64,000 nt of DNA from DASVCS01 sp036381495 (GTDB taxonomy: Bacteria > Gemmatimonadota > Gemmatimonadetes > Longimicrobiales > RSA9): assembly GCA_036381495.1 (NCBI GenBank), contig DASVCS010000015.1, positions 1 to 64,000 of the forward strand, written 5' to 3'. The notes under the pieces are model-generated. The model ran no database searches and was not told where the DNA came from. It saw only the letters and a program-made list of their open reading frames with translations. The first letter of the stretch is position 1; the number at the start of each line of letters is the position of its first letter. Shown here piece after piece: positions 18,556-26,778 of this stretch. Both the position numbers and the translations under genes were made by a program.

Positions 18556-20430
18556 ATGATGAAGCACAGCGCGAGGATGATGCTGGTCGCCGCGGGGTTC
18601 GGCCTGTGCGCGGCGCTCGGGGCGCCGCCGGGGCTGGAGGCGCAGCAGACGGCCAAGCCGGTGCTGCATGGGAAGCACTGGGTGGCGATCACGGGGAAGC
18701 CGCTGGGGGCGACGGCGGGTGCGATGATCTTCCAGCGCGGCGGCAACGCGGTGGATGCGGCGTGCGCGATGCTGGCGGCCGTATCCACGATGTGGGACGT
18801 GCTGAGCTGGGGCGGCGAGACGCAGGCGCTCATCTACAACCCGCACACGGGCGAGGTGATCGGCATCAACGCGCTGGGCGTGGCGCCGACGGGCGCGACG
18901 GCGGAGTTCTTCCGGGAGAAGGGGATGCGCTACCCGCCGGAGTACGGCCCGCTGGCGGCGGTGACGCCGGGGACGCCGGGCGGCCTCATGACGATGCTGG
19001 CCGAGTGGGGCACGATGTCGCTCGCGGACGTGCTCGCGCCGGCGATCGAGATGGCCGAGGGCTACCCGATCGAGGCGCAGACGGCCAACAGTATCGAGCG
19101 GGAAAAGGAGCGCATCAAGCAGTGGCCGTACTCGAAGGCGCTGTTCCTGCCGCACCTCGGGGAGGAGCGCGAGGCGCCGTACCCGGGCGAGGTCTTCCGC
19201 CAGCCGGACCTGGCGGCCACGCTCCGGAAGCTGGTCGAGGCCGAGCAGGAGGCGCTGGCGCAGGGGAAGAGCCGGAAAGAGGCGATCTACGCCGCGTACG
19301 ACCGGTTCTACAAGGGCGACATCGCCCGCGAGATCGTGCGCAGCGTCCGTGAACAGGGCGGCCTCTTCACGATGGAGGACCTGGCGAACTGGCAGGTGCA
19401 CATCGAGAAGCCGGTGCACACGAACTACAAGGGGATCGAAGTCTACAAGCTGACGCACTGGATCCAGGGGCCGGTGCTCCTCCAGATGCTGAACATGCTC
19501 GAGAACTTCGACCTGAAGGCGATGGGCTACAACAGCGCGCGCTACATCCACACGCTGTATCAGGTCATGAACCTGGCGTTCGCGGACCGGGACTTCTATT
19601 ACGGCGACCCGTACTTCCCGCCGGAGGAGCCGATCGAGGGGTTGCTCTCGAAGGAGTATGCGAAGCAGCGGATCCAGGAGATCGACTGGGAGCGCAACGA
19701 TCCGAACGCGGCGCCGGGCGACCCGTACCCGTTCCAGGGCGGGACGAATCCGTTCCTGGACCTGCTCGAGCAATGGAAGCGCCCGACCACGGTGTCGCTC
19801 GGTGCGTGGACCCCGGAGGCGCTGCGCGAGTTCGACGAGGCGTTCTACGCGGGGACGACGTCGATTCAGGCGGCGGACGAGGAGGGCTGGGTCGTGTCCG
19901 TGACGCCGAGCGGCGGGTGGGTCCCCGCGGTCATCGCGGGCCACACCGGTGTCGGCTTGAGTCAGCGTATGCAGGCGTTCGTGGTGGAAGCGGAAGACGG
20001 CCCGTACAACGTGGTCGAGCCGGGGAAGCGCCCGCGCGCCACGCTGACGCCGAGCCTGGCGTTGAAGGATGGCAAGCCGTTTCTCTCGTTCGCGGTCCAG
20101 GGCGGCGACAGCCAGGACCAGAACCTGCTCCAGTTCTTCCTGAACGTGGTCGAGTGGGGGATGAACGTACAGGAGGCGGCCGAGGCGGCGAACATCAACA
20201 GCTTCCAGATGCACAGCTCGTTCGGCCAGCACGAGTCGGTGCCGGGACGGTTGCTGCTGAACGAGGCGACGCCGCCGTGGGTGCGCAGCAAGCTGCGGGA
20301 GATGGGGTACCGGCTGACGTTCGACGACCGCACCTCCGGGCCGATCAACGCGATCTACTTCGACCGCGAGCACGGGACGTTCTGGGGCGGCTCGAGCAAT
20401 CACGGCGAGGATTACGGGATCGCCTGGTAG
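18556..20430 (+). CDS. Gamma-glutamyltransferase-family Ntn hydrolase, divergent
   Basis: A 624-residue exported protein (signal peptide ending LEAQQ). It has GGT-family marks: FQRGGNAVDAACAMLAAV, VTPGTPGGLMTMLAEWG, the processing-site region YAGTTSIQAADEEGWVVSVTPSGG (Thr near 434), and GKRPRATLTPSLALKDGKPF. It differs from ggt at 1.7 kb by a long insertion with EREKERIKQWPYSKALFLPHLGEE and lacks the usual NNEM oxyanion-loop text. Gamma-glutamyl activity is therefore less certain; cephalosporin-acylase-like or other amide hydrolysis is possible. GAGGGAGGG sits just before the ATG pair at 18556/18559; 18535 is another candidate. Confidence 0.85.
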   Translation: MMKHSARMMLVAAGFGLCAALGAPPGLEAQQTAKPVLHGKHWVAITGKPLGATAGAMIFQRGGNAVDAACAMLAAVSTMWDVLSWGGETQALIYNPHTGEVIGINALGVAPTGATAEFFREKGMRYPPEYGPLAAVTPGTPGGLMTMLAEWGTMSLADVLAPAIEMAEGYPIEAQTANSIEREKERIKQWPYSKALFLPHLGEEREAPYPGEVFRQPDLAATLRKLVEAEQEALAQGKSRKEAIYAAYDRFYKGDIAREIVRSVREQGGLFTMEDLANWQVHIEKPVHTNYKGIEVYKLTHWIQGPVLLQMLNMLENFDLKAMGYNSARYIHTLYQVMNLAFADRDFYYGDPYFPPEEPIEGLLSKEYAKQRIQEIDWERNDPNAAPGDPYPFQGGTNPFLDLLEQWKRPTTVSLGAWTPEALREFDEAFYAGTTSIQAADEEGWVVSVTPSGGWVPAVIAGHTGVGLSQRMQAFVVEAEDGPYNVVEPGKRPRATLTPSLALKDGKPFLSFAVQGGDSQDQNLLQFFLNVVEWGMNVQEAAEAANINSFQMHSSFGQHESVPGRLLLNEATPPWVRSKLREMGYRLTFDDRTSGPINAIYFDREHGTFWGGSSNHGEDYGIAW

Positions 20431-20447
20431 GGGGCGGCCGATCCGGG

Positions 20448-21155
20448 CTACAACGGCTGGTCGAGGTCGGGGCGGTAGCGTGCGACGGCCCGGCGCGTGA
20501 TGGCGAAGGCGAAGAGCGCGGCGGCCGCGAGCGCCACGAGGAGCACGGAGGCCGCGGCGGGGAGCGCCCACGGCGGGATGGGGCCATCGCGGAGCGCTAC
20601 GGCGACGTCGGCGGGCCGGACGCGCTCGGCGATCCGGAGCAGCAGAATCACGGCGAGGGCGACGACGACGAGGGGCCAGCGGAGCAGTCGGGCGAACTCG
20701 AACGCGGCCGCCGCAGCGACCAAGACCCAGGAGGCGATGGAGAGCAGGAGCCAGAACCCCACGGTCGCGGCCGCGAGCAGCCCGCCGTGCAGGACGTCGA
20801 ATGGTGTGGGCAGGTCGACCGCGGCCACGGCGATCCCAGCGAGCGCCGCCCCCGGCGCGAGCGCGAGTGCGGCGGCGGCGAACCGGGCCGCGGCGATTTC
20901 GCCGGCGGTCGCCGGCAGCGTGCACAGGAACTCGAGCGTGCGCTCCATCTTGTCGCGCACGATGGTCATCGGCGCGAGCAGGGTCGCGCCGATGGGCGTA
21001 CCGATGAAGGCCGCCAGCAGGTTTTCCGTCGATGCCTTCCCGAGCAGGATGAACAACGCGGCCAGCACGAGCGCGGCGCCCTGAACGCGGAGCACGGTTG
21101 GAGCAAGTCGCCGCAGCTCGAGGCCGAGGAGCGCCTTGAAGTGGCCCGCGCTCAT
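20448..21155 (-). CDS. ABC transporter permease subunit
   Basis: A 235-residue membrane protein with about six hydrophobic helices (for example VLRVQGAALVLAALFILLG, LLSIASWVLVAAAAAFEFARLL, ALPAAASVLLVALAAAALFAFA). The segment RDKMERTLEFLCTLPATAGEIAAARF is characteristic of ABC-2-type exporter permeases. Its ATG overlaps the stop of the ATPase gene by 4 bp (ATGA). The substrate is not evident; this class exports antibiotics, polysaccharide or unknown compounds. It converges with the GGT-family gene, with 17 bases between the stops. Confidence 0.85.
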   Translation of the reverse strand: MSAGHFKALLGLELRRLAPTVLRVQGAALVLAALFILLGKASTENLLAAFIGTPIGATLLAPMTIVRDKMERTLEFLCTLPATAGEIAAARFAAAALALAPGAALAGIAVAAVDLPTPFDVLHGGLLAAATVGFWLLLSIASWVLVAAAAAFEFARLLRWPLVVVALAVILLLRIAERVRPADVAVALRDGPIPPWALPAAASVLLVALAAAALFAFAITRRAVARYRPDLDQPL

Positions 21156-21928
21156 CGGCCTTCGAGGAGCCCGTACAGCGCGCCCGCCACGGAGCCTTCC
21201 CGCGCGCGCAACGCTTCGAGCGTGGTGTCGGCGCAGAGGACGCCCTGTTTGAGGACGACCACCCGCTCCGCCAACCACTCGACATCTTCCAGGAGGTGCG
21301 TCGAGAAGAGGACGATGCGGTCGCCGCCCGGCGGGGCGCATTCGCGGATGATCTCGATGACTTCGCGGCGCACGACGGGATCGAGGCCGGAGGTCGGCTC
21401 ATCGAGCAGGAGCAGCGGCGGCCGGTACGCTTCGGCCGCGACGAACGAGAGCTTGACCCGCATCCCCTTCGAGAGCGCGCCCAGCTTCACCTCGTCGCGG
21501 AGCCCGAGCCGCGCGAGGAGCGACCGCTCGTAGTCGCGGTCCCAGGTCGGGAAGAAGCGCCGCAGGAAATCGAGATGCTGTCGCACCGTCAACCACCGGT
21601 AGCCCAGCAGATCCTCAGGTACCAGCCCGATGCTCGTCCGGATCGCCGGGAGCGCGGACCGGACCTCGACGCCGTCGAGGTAGATGCCGCCGCGGTAGTC
21701 CGCGGCGAGCCGCCCGGCGATCGCCTTCAGGGTTGTGGTCTTCCCCGAGCCGTTGGGCCCGACCAGTGCGACCGCCTCGCCGCCGTGGAGGACGAGCGAC
21801 ATCGGTTCGAGCGTAAAGAGCGGGTAAGTCACCGAGAAGGCGCGCAGCTCGAGGCGTCGCTCCACCGGATGCGGCGGGCTGGTCGTGGCCTCCCCCCTCA
21901 TCGTGGCGACCGTGGCCTCCGGTCTCAT
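21152..21928 (-). CDS. ABC transporter ATP-binding protein
   Basis: A 258-residue ATPase. Visible are Walker A GPNGSGKTTT, the Q-loop region SIGLVPEDLLGYRWLTV, a slightly unusual signature LSKGMRVKLSF (in place of LSGGQ, as is common in ABC-2 exporters), Walker B LLLLDEPTSGLD, and the switch His in FSTHLLEDVEW. The start could also be the ATG at 21901; neither has a clear ribosome binding site. It is the first gene of a two-gene operon with the permease and is divergent from kup. Confidence 0.93.
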   Translation of the reverse strand: MRPEATVATMRGEATTSPPHPVERRLELRAFSVTYPLFTLEPMSLVLHGGEAVALVGPNGSGKTTTLKAIAGRLAADYRGGIYLDGVEVRSALPAIRTSIGLVPEDLLGYRWLTVRQHLDFLRRFFPTWDRDYERSLLARLGLRDEVKLGALSKGMRVKLSFVAAEAYRPPLLLLDEPTSGLDPVVRREVIEIIRECAPPGGDRIVLFSTHLLEDVEWLAERVVVLKQGVLCADTTLEALRAREGSVAGALYGLLEGR

Positions 21929-22379
21929 GTGCCCATCGAGTTTCGTATCGGGTGCGCGATTCCGCCGAGCCGGATCGTGCTACGACACGCGCCGAGGACC
22001 GGCTCGCGAGCTCGTCGTGTATGATCCGGTCGAAGCGGCGCGGCGGTGGCGGCCCGGCCCTCGAACCGCGCGACCAGGACGGCAACGGCCATCAAGATAG
22101 CGCTGCACGGGGCGCGGCGGCGAGCGTCGGCATGCGACCCCGGGTCGCGGATGGATGCGGGCCGTGGCGGCCGAGGGACGCCGAACCCTTGCTGCGCCGC
22201 AGGTTGCGCGGGGTCGTGCGGCGCGGTAACGTTCGCGGTTGCGCGCAAGCAGACCGTTCGATCGTGAGGAACCGCGTGGAGAGCGAAGTCGTCGTGGATG
22301 CGCGCGCCGGTGGTTCGGCGCGCCGGGCGCGGTGCCCCGGCCGATCCGTGGGACCCGAGGCGCCGGCGGATCGGGTCGG
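21929..22379. other. Divergent intergenic region with candidate kup promoter
   Basis: About 450 bases between the ABC ATPase (minus) and kup (plus). TTGCGC at 22204-22209 and TAACGT at 22227-22232, spaced by 17 bp, form a candidate kup promoter about 150 bases before the start codon. That leaves a long leader in which I could not make out a known riboswitch. No promoter for the ABC operon was convincing. No gene is supported here. Confidence 0.4.
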
Positions 22380-24323
22380 ATGACTCCGCAGGTCACGCTA
22401 CGGCGCCCGACGCAGCCGGCCGAGGCCGCGAGCGCCGCCAGCGCGCACGAAGGGGAGCCGCGCGGACGCTATCTGGTGATGCTCTCGCTGACGGCGCTCG
22501 GCGTCGTCTTCGGCGACATCGGCACCAGCCCGCTCTACGCGCTCCGGGAGTGCTTCTTCGGCGAGCACGCCGTGGCGGTGACGGCCGCGAACGTGCTAGG
22601 CGTGTTGTCGCTCATCTTCTGGGCGCTCATCCTGGTCATCTCGGTCAAATACCTGACGTTCATCCTGCGCGCGGACAACCGCGGCGAGGGCGGGATCCTG
22701 GCGCTGATGGCGCTGGCGCGCCCCGAGGCGCGGGGGACGCCGGCGCGTCTGCCGCGCCTTGCCGCTTTCGGCATCTTCGGCGCTGCGCTGCTCTACGGGG
22801 ACGGGATGATCACGCCGTCGATCTCGGTACTCAGCGCAGTGGAAGGGCTCGAAGTCGCGACGCCGGTGTTCCGGCCATACGTGATCCCGATCACGGTCGG
22901 GATCCTGGTGGCGCTTTTCCTGTTGCAACGTCGCGGCACCGCAGGGGTCGGCGCGATCTTCGGTCCCGTCACGCTGGTGTGGTTCACGACGCTGGCGGGG
23001 CTCGGAATCCGGCAGATCATCCGCGAGCCATCGGTGCTCGCGGCGGTGAGCCCGCTGCATGCCGTCGACTTCTTCGTCCGCAACGGCGTCATCGGGTTCT
23101 TCGTGCTGGGCGCGGTCTTCCTGGTGGTGACGGGCGGCGAGGCGATGTACGCGGACATGGGCCACTTCGGGCGCCGCCCGATCCGGCTTGCCTGGTTCGG
23201 ACTCGTCCTGCCGGCGCTGCTGCTCAACTATTTCGGCCAGGGCGCGCTCCTGCTGCACACGCCGGAGGCGGCGCACAACCCGTTCTACCGGCTCGCGCCG
23301 GGGTGGGCCCTGATCCCGCTGGTCGTGTTGGCGACGGCGGCGACGGTCATCGCGTCGCAGGCGGTGATCTCGGGCGCATTCTCGCTGACCATGCAGGCCG
23401 TGCAACTCGGGTTCAGCCCGCGCGTGCACATCGACCACACGTCGGCCGAGGAGTTCGGCCAGATCTACATTCCCGGCATCAACTGGACCCTGATGCTGGC
23501 GTGCATCGCGCTGGTCATCGGGTTCCGGACATCGAGCAACCTCGCGGCCGCGTACGGCGTGGCCGTGACCACCGACATGGTCTTCGCCTCGATCCTCTTC
23601 TTCGCGGTCCTCCGCGGCCGCTGGCGCTGGAGCGTGTGGGCCGCGCTCGCACTCGTCGGCGCGTTCCTGACCATGGACCTGTCGTTCTGGGGCGCGAACA
23701 TCGTCAAGGTTCCCGATGGCGGCTGGGTCCCGCTCGCCGTCGCCGCCACGATCTTCACGCTCATGACGACGTGGAAGCGAGGCCGCGGGATCCTTGCCCG
23801 ACGCCTGAACTCCACCTCCATTCCCTTCGATGCGTTCCTCGAGGGACTGATCGCGCACCCGCCGGTGCGCGTCCCCGGGACGGCCGTCTTCATGACCGGC
23901 AACCCCGGCGCCACGCCGCCGGCGCTGTTGCACAACCTCAAGCACAACCAGGTGCTGCACGAGCAGGTCGTCCTCCTCACCGTGGTGATGGAAGAGGTCC
24001 CGCACGTGCCTCGCTCCCGGCGCATGCAGCTCGAGGAGCTCGGCGGCGGCTTCTACCGCCTGACCGCGCGGTACGGCTACATGGAAGAGCCTGACGTGCC
24101 GAAGGTCCTCACGCAGGCCGGGCGCCTCGGCCTGCACACCGACCTCATGCGCACCACTTTCTTTCTCGGTCGCGAACACCTCATCGCCTCCCGCAAGCGG
24201 GGAATGGCCCTCTGGCGCGAAAAGCTCTTCGCACTCCTCACCCGCAACGCCACCAGCGCCACCGCCTTCTTCCGGATTCCGCCCAACCGGGTCGTCGAGA
24301 TGGGGATGCAGATCGAGATCTGA
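22380..24323 (+). CDS. kup: KUP/HAK/KT-type potassium uptake protein
   Basis: A 647-residue inner-membrane potassium:proton symporter. The first helix carries the family motif ALGVVFGDIGTSPLYALRECF. NRGEGGILALMAL, GDGMITPSISVLSAVEGLEV, GGEAMYADMGHFGRRPIRLAW and NYFGQGALLL follow, and about twelve transmembrane helices are present in total. The C-terminal cytosolic part (from VPGTAVFMTGNP) has the expected PHVP and YGYMEEPDVP motifs. The ATG at 22380 was chosen because the family N-terminus starts about 30 residues later; the frame stays open upstream without homology. A 26-bp inverted repeat follows 64 bases after the stop. Confidence 0.95.
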   Translation: MTPQVTLRRPTQPAEAASAASAHEGEPRGRYLVMLSLTALGVVFGDIGTSPLYALRECFFGEHAVAVTAANVLGVLSLIFWALILVISVKYLTFILRADNRGEGGILALMALARPEARGTPARLPRLAAFGIFGAALLYGDGMITPSISVLSAVEGLEVATPVFRPYVIPITVGILVALFLLQRRGTAGVGAIFGPVTLVWFTTLAGLGIRQIIREPSVLAAVSPLHAVDFFVRNGVIGFFVLGAVFLVVTGGEAMYADMGHFGRRPIRLAWFGLVLPALLLNYFGQGALLLHTPEAAHNPFYRLAPGWALIPLVVLATAATVIASQAVISGAFSLTMQAVQLGFSPRVHIDHTSAEEFGQIYIPGINWTLMLACIALVIGFRTSSNLAAAYGVAVTTDMVFASILFFAVLRGRWRWSVWAALALVGAFLTMDLSFWGANIVKVPDGGWVPLAVAATIFTLMTTWKRGRGILARRLNSTSIPFDAFLEGLIAHPPVRVPGTAVFMTGNPGATPPALLHNLKHNQVLHEQVVLLTVVMEEVPHVPRSRRMQLEELGGGFYRLTARYGYMEEPDVPKVLTQAGRLGLHTDLMRTTFFLGREHLIASRKRGMALWREKLFALLTRNATSATAFFRIPPNRVVEMGMQIEI

Positions 24324-24360
24324 GATCAGGTTCGCGGGAACCGGTCAGTGTTACTGCACG

Positions 24361-24460
24361 GGAACGGGAGCGGCGGCTGCGCCGCCTGGAGCGGGAACGT
24401 TTACGTTTACGGGAAACGGGAGCGCCCTCCGTGCCCGTAAACGTAAACGTTCCCGCTCCC
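24361..24460. repeat. TTTACG-module repeat with a 26-bp inverted repeat
   Basis: Positions 24366-24413 repeat the sequence found at 30734-30787 (GGGAGCGGCGGCTGCGCCGC then CTGGAGCGGGAACG plus TTTACG units). The second half of that stretch is then present in inverted orientation: 24388-24413 and 24434-24459 are perfect 26-bp complements around a 20-base loop. It lies after kup and could fold as a large hairpin, perhaps ending kup transcription. The rest of the gap to 24659 holds no gene that I can support. Confidence 0.85.
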
Positions 24461-24659
24461 GTTCCCGCTCCCGGAGGTCACCCCGAATCGCGCACGGTCC
24501 ATGCGAACTTGATCTGAGGGAGCGGCGCAGTCGCGGCGCCTGTCCCTGCAAGCGTTGTCGCTGCCGTTCCCGATCCCGCCCGATCCCGTCGCGGCCAGAC
24601 GTAATTCGCCGAGCCGAGCCTGAAATTCGAGCGTCCTGTCCGGGTGTACCGCGGTGCGC

Positions 24660-24688
24660 TTGACACTTCGGTGTTTGTTCGGTATCCT
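24660..24688 (+). promoter_or_regulatory. Sigma-70-like promoter of the radical SAM gene
   Basis: TTGACA at 24660-24665, a 17-bp spacer, and TATCCT at 24683-24688, ending 26 bases before the start codon. The -35 box is a perfect match, and this AT-richer patch stands out in the GC-rich sequence. Confidence 0.65.
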
Positions 24689-24714
24689 GTCGGCGGAATC
24701 AGCCGGAGGGGGAG

Positions 24715-25998
24715 ATGACGCGGGATCCGGATCTGGGGCGGAAGCTCGAGCTGCTGATGTCGCTGGCGATCGACGACCGGGAGGCGGGGGCGCCGCCGGC
24801 CGGGCGCGCGCTGCCGCCGCGCCTGCGGAACGCGGGGGAGGCCGGTGTTTTGCGGCCGCTGAACCTGCGAGAGGTGCGGGCGCGGGGCGGCGGGCGCGTG
24901 TGGCTGCTGCGGGTGTTGATGACGAACGCGTGCAGCTTCAACTGCCACTATTGTCCGATGCGCCGGGACCGTGAGCTTCCCCGCACATTGCTCAAGCCGG
25001 AGGAGCTGGTGCGGATCTTCCTGGGCGCGTACCGGCGCGGCTGGTGCAGCGGGCTGTTCATCACGACGGGGATCCCGGGGCGGCCGGTGAAGGTGATGGA
25101 CGACCTGATCGAAGTGCTGGAGTCGTTGCGCGAGCGACACGGCTTCCGGGGCTACGTGCACGTGAAGCTGGTGCCGGGCGCTGAGGCGGCGCAGATCGAG
25201 CGGCTGACCGCGCTGGCGAGCCGCGTTTCGCTGAACCTGGAGGCGCCGTGCGGTGCGAGCCTGACGCGGATCGCGCCGGAAAAGCGCTTCGATGAGGCGC
25301 TCGCGGAGCTGGACACGGCGCGGCGCCTGGTGTTGCGGGAGTTGGCGGAGGAGGCGGACGGCAAGCGTCGCGACCCGCTACGGCCGGGTGGTGCATCTGG
25401 AATGACCACGCAGTTCGTCGTGGGTGCGACGTCCGACACGGACCGTGCGATTCTGGGCAGGGCCGCTGCGCTGTACGCGAGCGGCGGGGTCCACCACACG
25501 CATTACAGCGGTTTCCGGCCGATCCGTGGCACGCCGATGGAGGACGTGCCGGAGGTTCCGGCGATGCGCGAGCACCGACTGTACCAGGCGGATCACCTGT
25601 TGCGCCTCTACGACTTCGCGCCCGATGAGGTGGTCTACGACGACGAGGGGAACCTGCCACTCGCGCTCGATCCGAAGGCTGCCTGGGCGCTCGCGCATCC
25701 GGAGCGGTTCCCGGTCGAGGTCCGCACGGCCTCCTATCGGGCGTTGATCCGGGTCCCGGGGATCGGTCCCGTCGTCGCGCGCCGCATCATCGCCGAGCGT
25801 CGCACGACGCAGTTCAGGGGTCTCGCGGACTTGCGGCGACTCGGCGTGATCGCGCGGCGGGCGGCGGGCTTCCTCACGCTCGCCGGCCGGCGTCTGGGGG
25901 ATGTCCGCTGGGCCGAACAGCTCTCGTTGTGGGGAGCGGACGACCCGGCGGGCATCCCCTCGCGCCTCTACGAGGTGAGCCCGGGGACGTTCCGGTAA
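24715..25998 (+). CDS. Radical SAM protein with C-terminal helix-hairpin-helix (putative DNA repair/modification)
   Basis: A 427-residue protein. The cluster-binding motif is CSFNCHYC (Cys73, Cys77, Cys80) in LLRVLMTNACSFNCHYCPM. A TIM-barrel region follows (LFITTGIPGRPVKVMDDLIEVL, VHVKLVPGA, SLNLEAP, TTQFVVGA). The end carries a helix-hairpin-helix DNA-binding motif (IRVPGIGPVVARRIIAERR). This order matches the family usually called putative DNA modification/repair radical SAM protein. That family normally sits beside a second small gene of a DNA-metabolism family; no such partner is visible within the window. GGAGGGG precedes the ATG, and a strong promoter lies just upstream. Confidence 0.88.
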   Translation: MTRDPDLGRKLELLMSLAIDDREAGAPPAGRALPPRLRNAGEAGVLRPLNLREVRARGGGRVWLLRVLMTNACSFNCHYCPMRRDRELPRTLLKPEELVRIFLGAYRRGWCSGLFITTGIPGRPVKVMDDLIEVLESLRERHGFRGYVHVKLVPGAEAAQIERLTALASRVSLNLEAPCGASLTRIAPEKRFDEALAELDTARRLVLRELAEEADGKRRDPLRPGGASGMTTQFVVGATSDTDRAILGRAAALYASGGVHHTHYSGFRPIRGTPMEDVPEVPAMREHRLYQADHLLRLYDFAPDEVVYDDEGNLPLALDPKAAWALAHPERFPVEVRTASYRALIRVPGIGPVVARRIIAERRTTQFRGLADLRRLGVIARRAAGFLTLAGRRLGDVRWAEQLSLWGADDPAGIPSRLYEVSPGTFR

Positions 25999-26065
25999 GA
26001 CAGTCGGCGCGAGGGGGCACCGGACGGCGCGATCGGGGCCGTGTCGGTCGTGGTGCGGAGCCGCC

Positions 26066-26584
26066 TCACGGCTCGATCACGAGCGGCACCGATCCGCCGG
26101 CCTTCTCGATCCTGTGGGCCAGAGCCACCGCATCGCTCTCCGTCATGCGGATGCACCCGTGGGATGCGGCCGCGCCGATCGAGGCGGGGTCGTTCGTTCC
26201 GTGGATGAAGTAGCTCGGCTCACGGAAGTAGATCTTTACGCCCCGCATCGGATTCTTCGGATCGCCGGGCGCACGCGGCTTCTCGCCGCGGGCCCAGGGC
26301 GAGTTCGGCGGGTTCCACCCAGGGTTCCACACGATCCGGCCGGTCCGGAAGGTGCCGGTCGGCGTCGGATGACCCGGCATTCCGACGGCAATGTTGTATG
26401 TCTGCACGGTCTCACCGTCTTCAATGACGTAGAGGTGGCGCTCCGAGAGGTCGACTTTCAGTCGCAGCGGCGGCGTGGTATCGAGGAACTCCGCGACATT
26501 GGATCTGAACAGCAGCACCGCCGCGGCGATCGGGATCGCGAAGAGGAACAACGCCAGCGGCAGGCGGTACGTCGGACGTGGCAT
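26066..26584 (-). CDS. L,D-transpeptidase (YkuD domain)
   Basis: A 172-residue protein with an N-terminal membrane anchor (LALFLFAIPIAAAVLLF, about 10-26) and a YkuD catalytic domain. The domain starts LRLKVDLSERHLYVIEDGETVQTYNIAVG, has TPTGTF, His129 in FIHGT and the catalytic SHGCIRM (His142, Cys144). It makes 3-3 cross-links or attaches proteins in periplasmic peptidoglycan. The ATG at 26584 is preceded by GGGAGGG. It is convergent with the radical SAM gene. Confidence 0.93.
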   Translation of the reverse strand: MPRPTYRLPLALFLFAIPIAAAVLLFRSNVAEFLDTTPPLRLKVDLSERHLYVIEDGETVQTYNIAVGMPGHPTPTGTFRTGRIVWNPGWNPPNSPWARGEKPRAPGDPKNPMRGVKIYFREPSYFIHGTNDPASIGAAASHGCIRMTESDAVALAHRIEKAGGSVPLVIEP

Positions 26585-26778
26585 GCTCCCTCCCAGTTGT
26601 GGGTCCAGGGATAGGGGGAGCAAATCGTGTTCCGGAACGGAGCTGGCCCGTTCCCGCGGGTGTGCATGGGGTGGTCGGTCCGCCGGACGGCTGCCGCAGC
26701 GCTTCGGCGTCGTGGACGCCGGCGGAAGCGAGTCCGGGGGGACTGCCGAACGCGGCCCCGAACGGGCGGGGGCGCGCC

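Noticed and set aside
22232..22379. Riboswitch (for example c-di-AMP) in the kup leader
   Set aside because: No conserved core motif of a known potassium-linked riboswitch could be made out by eye; only a long leader is supported.
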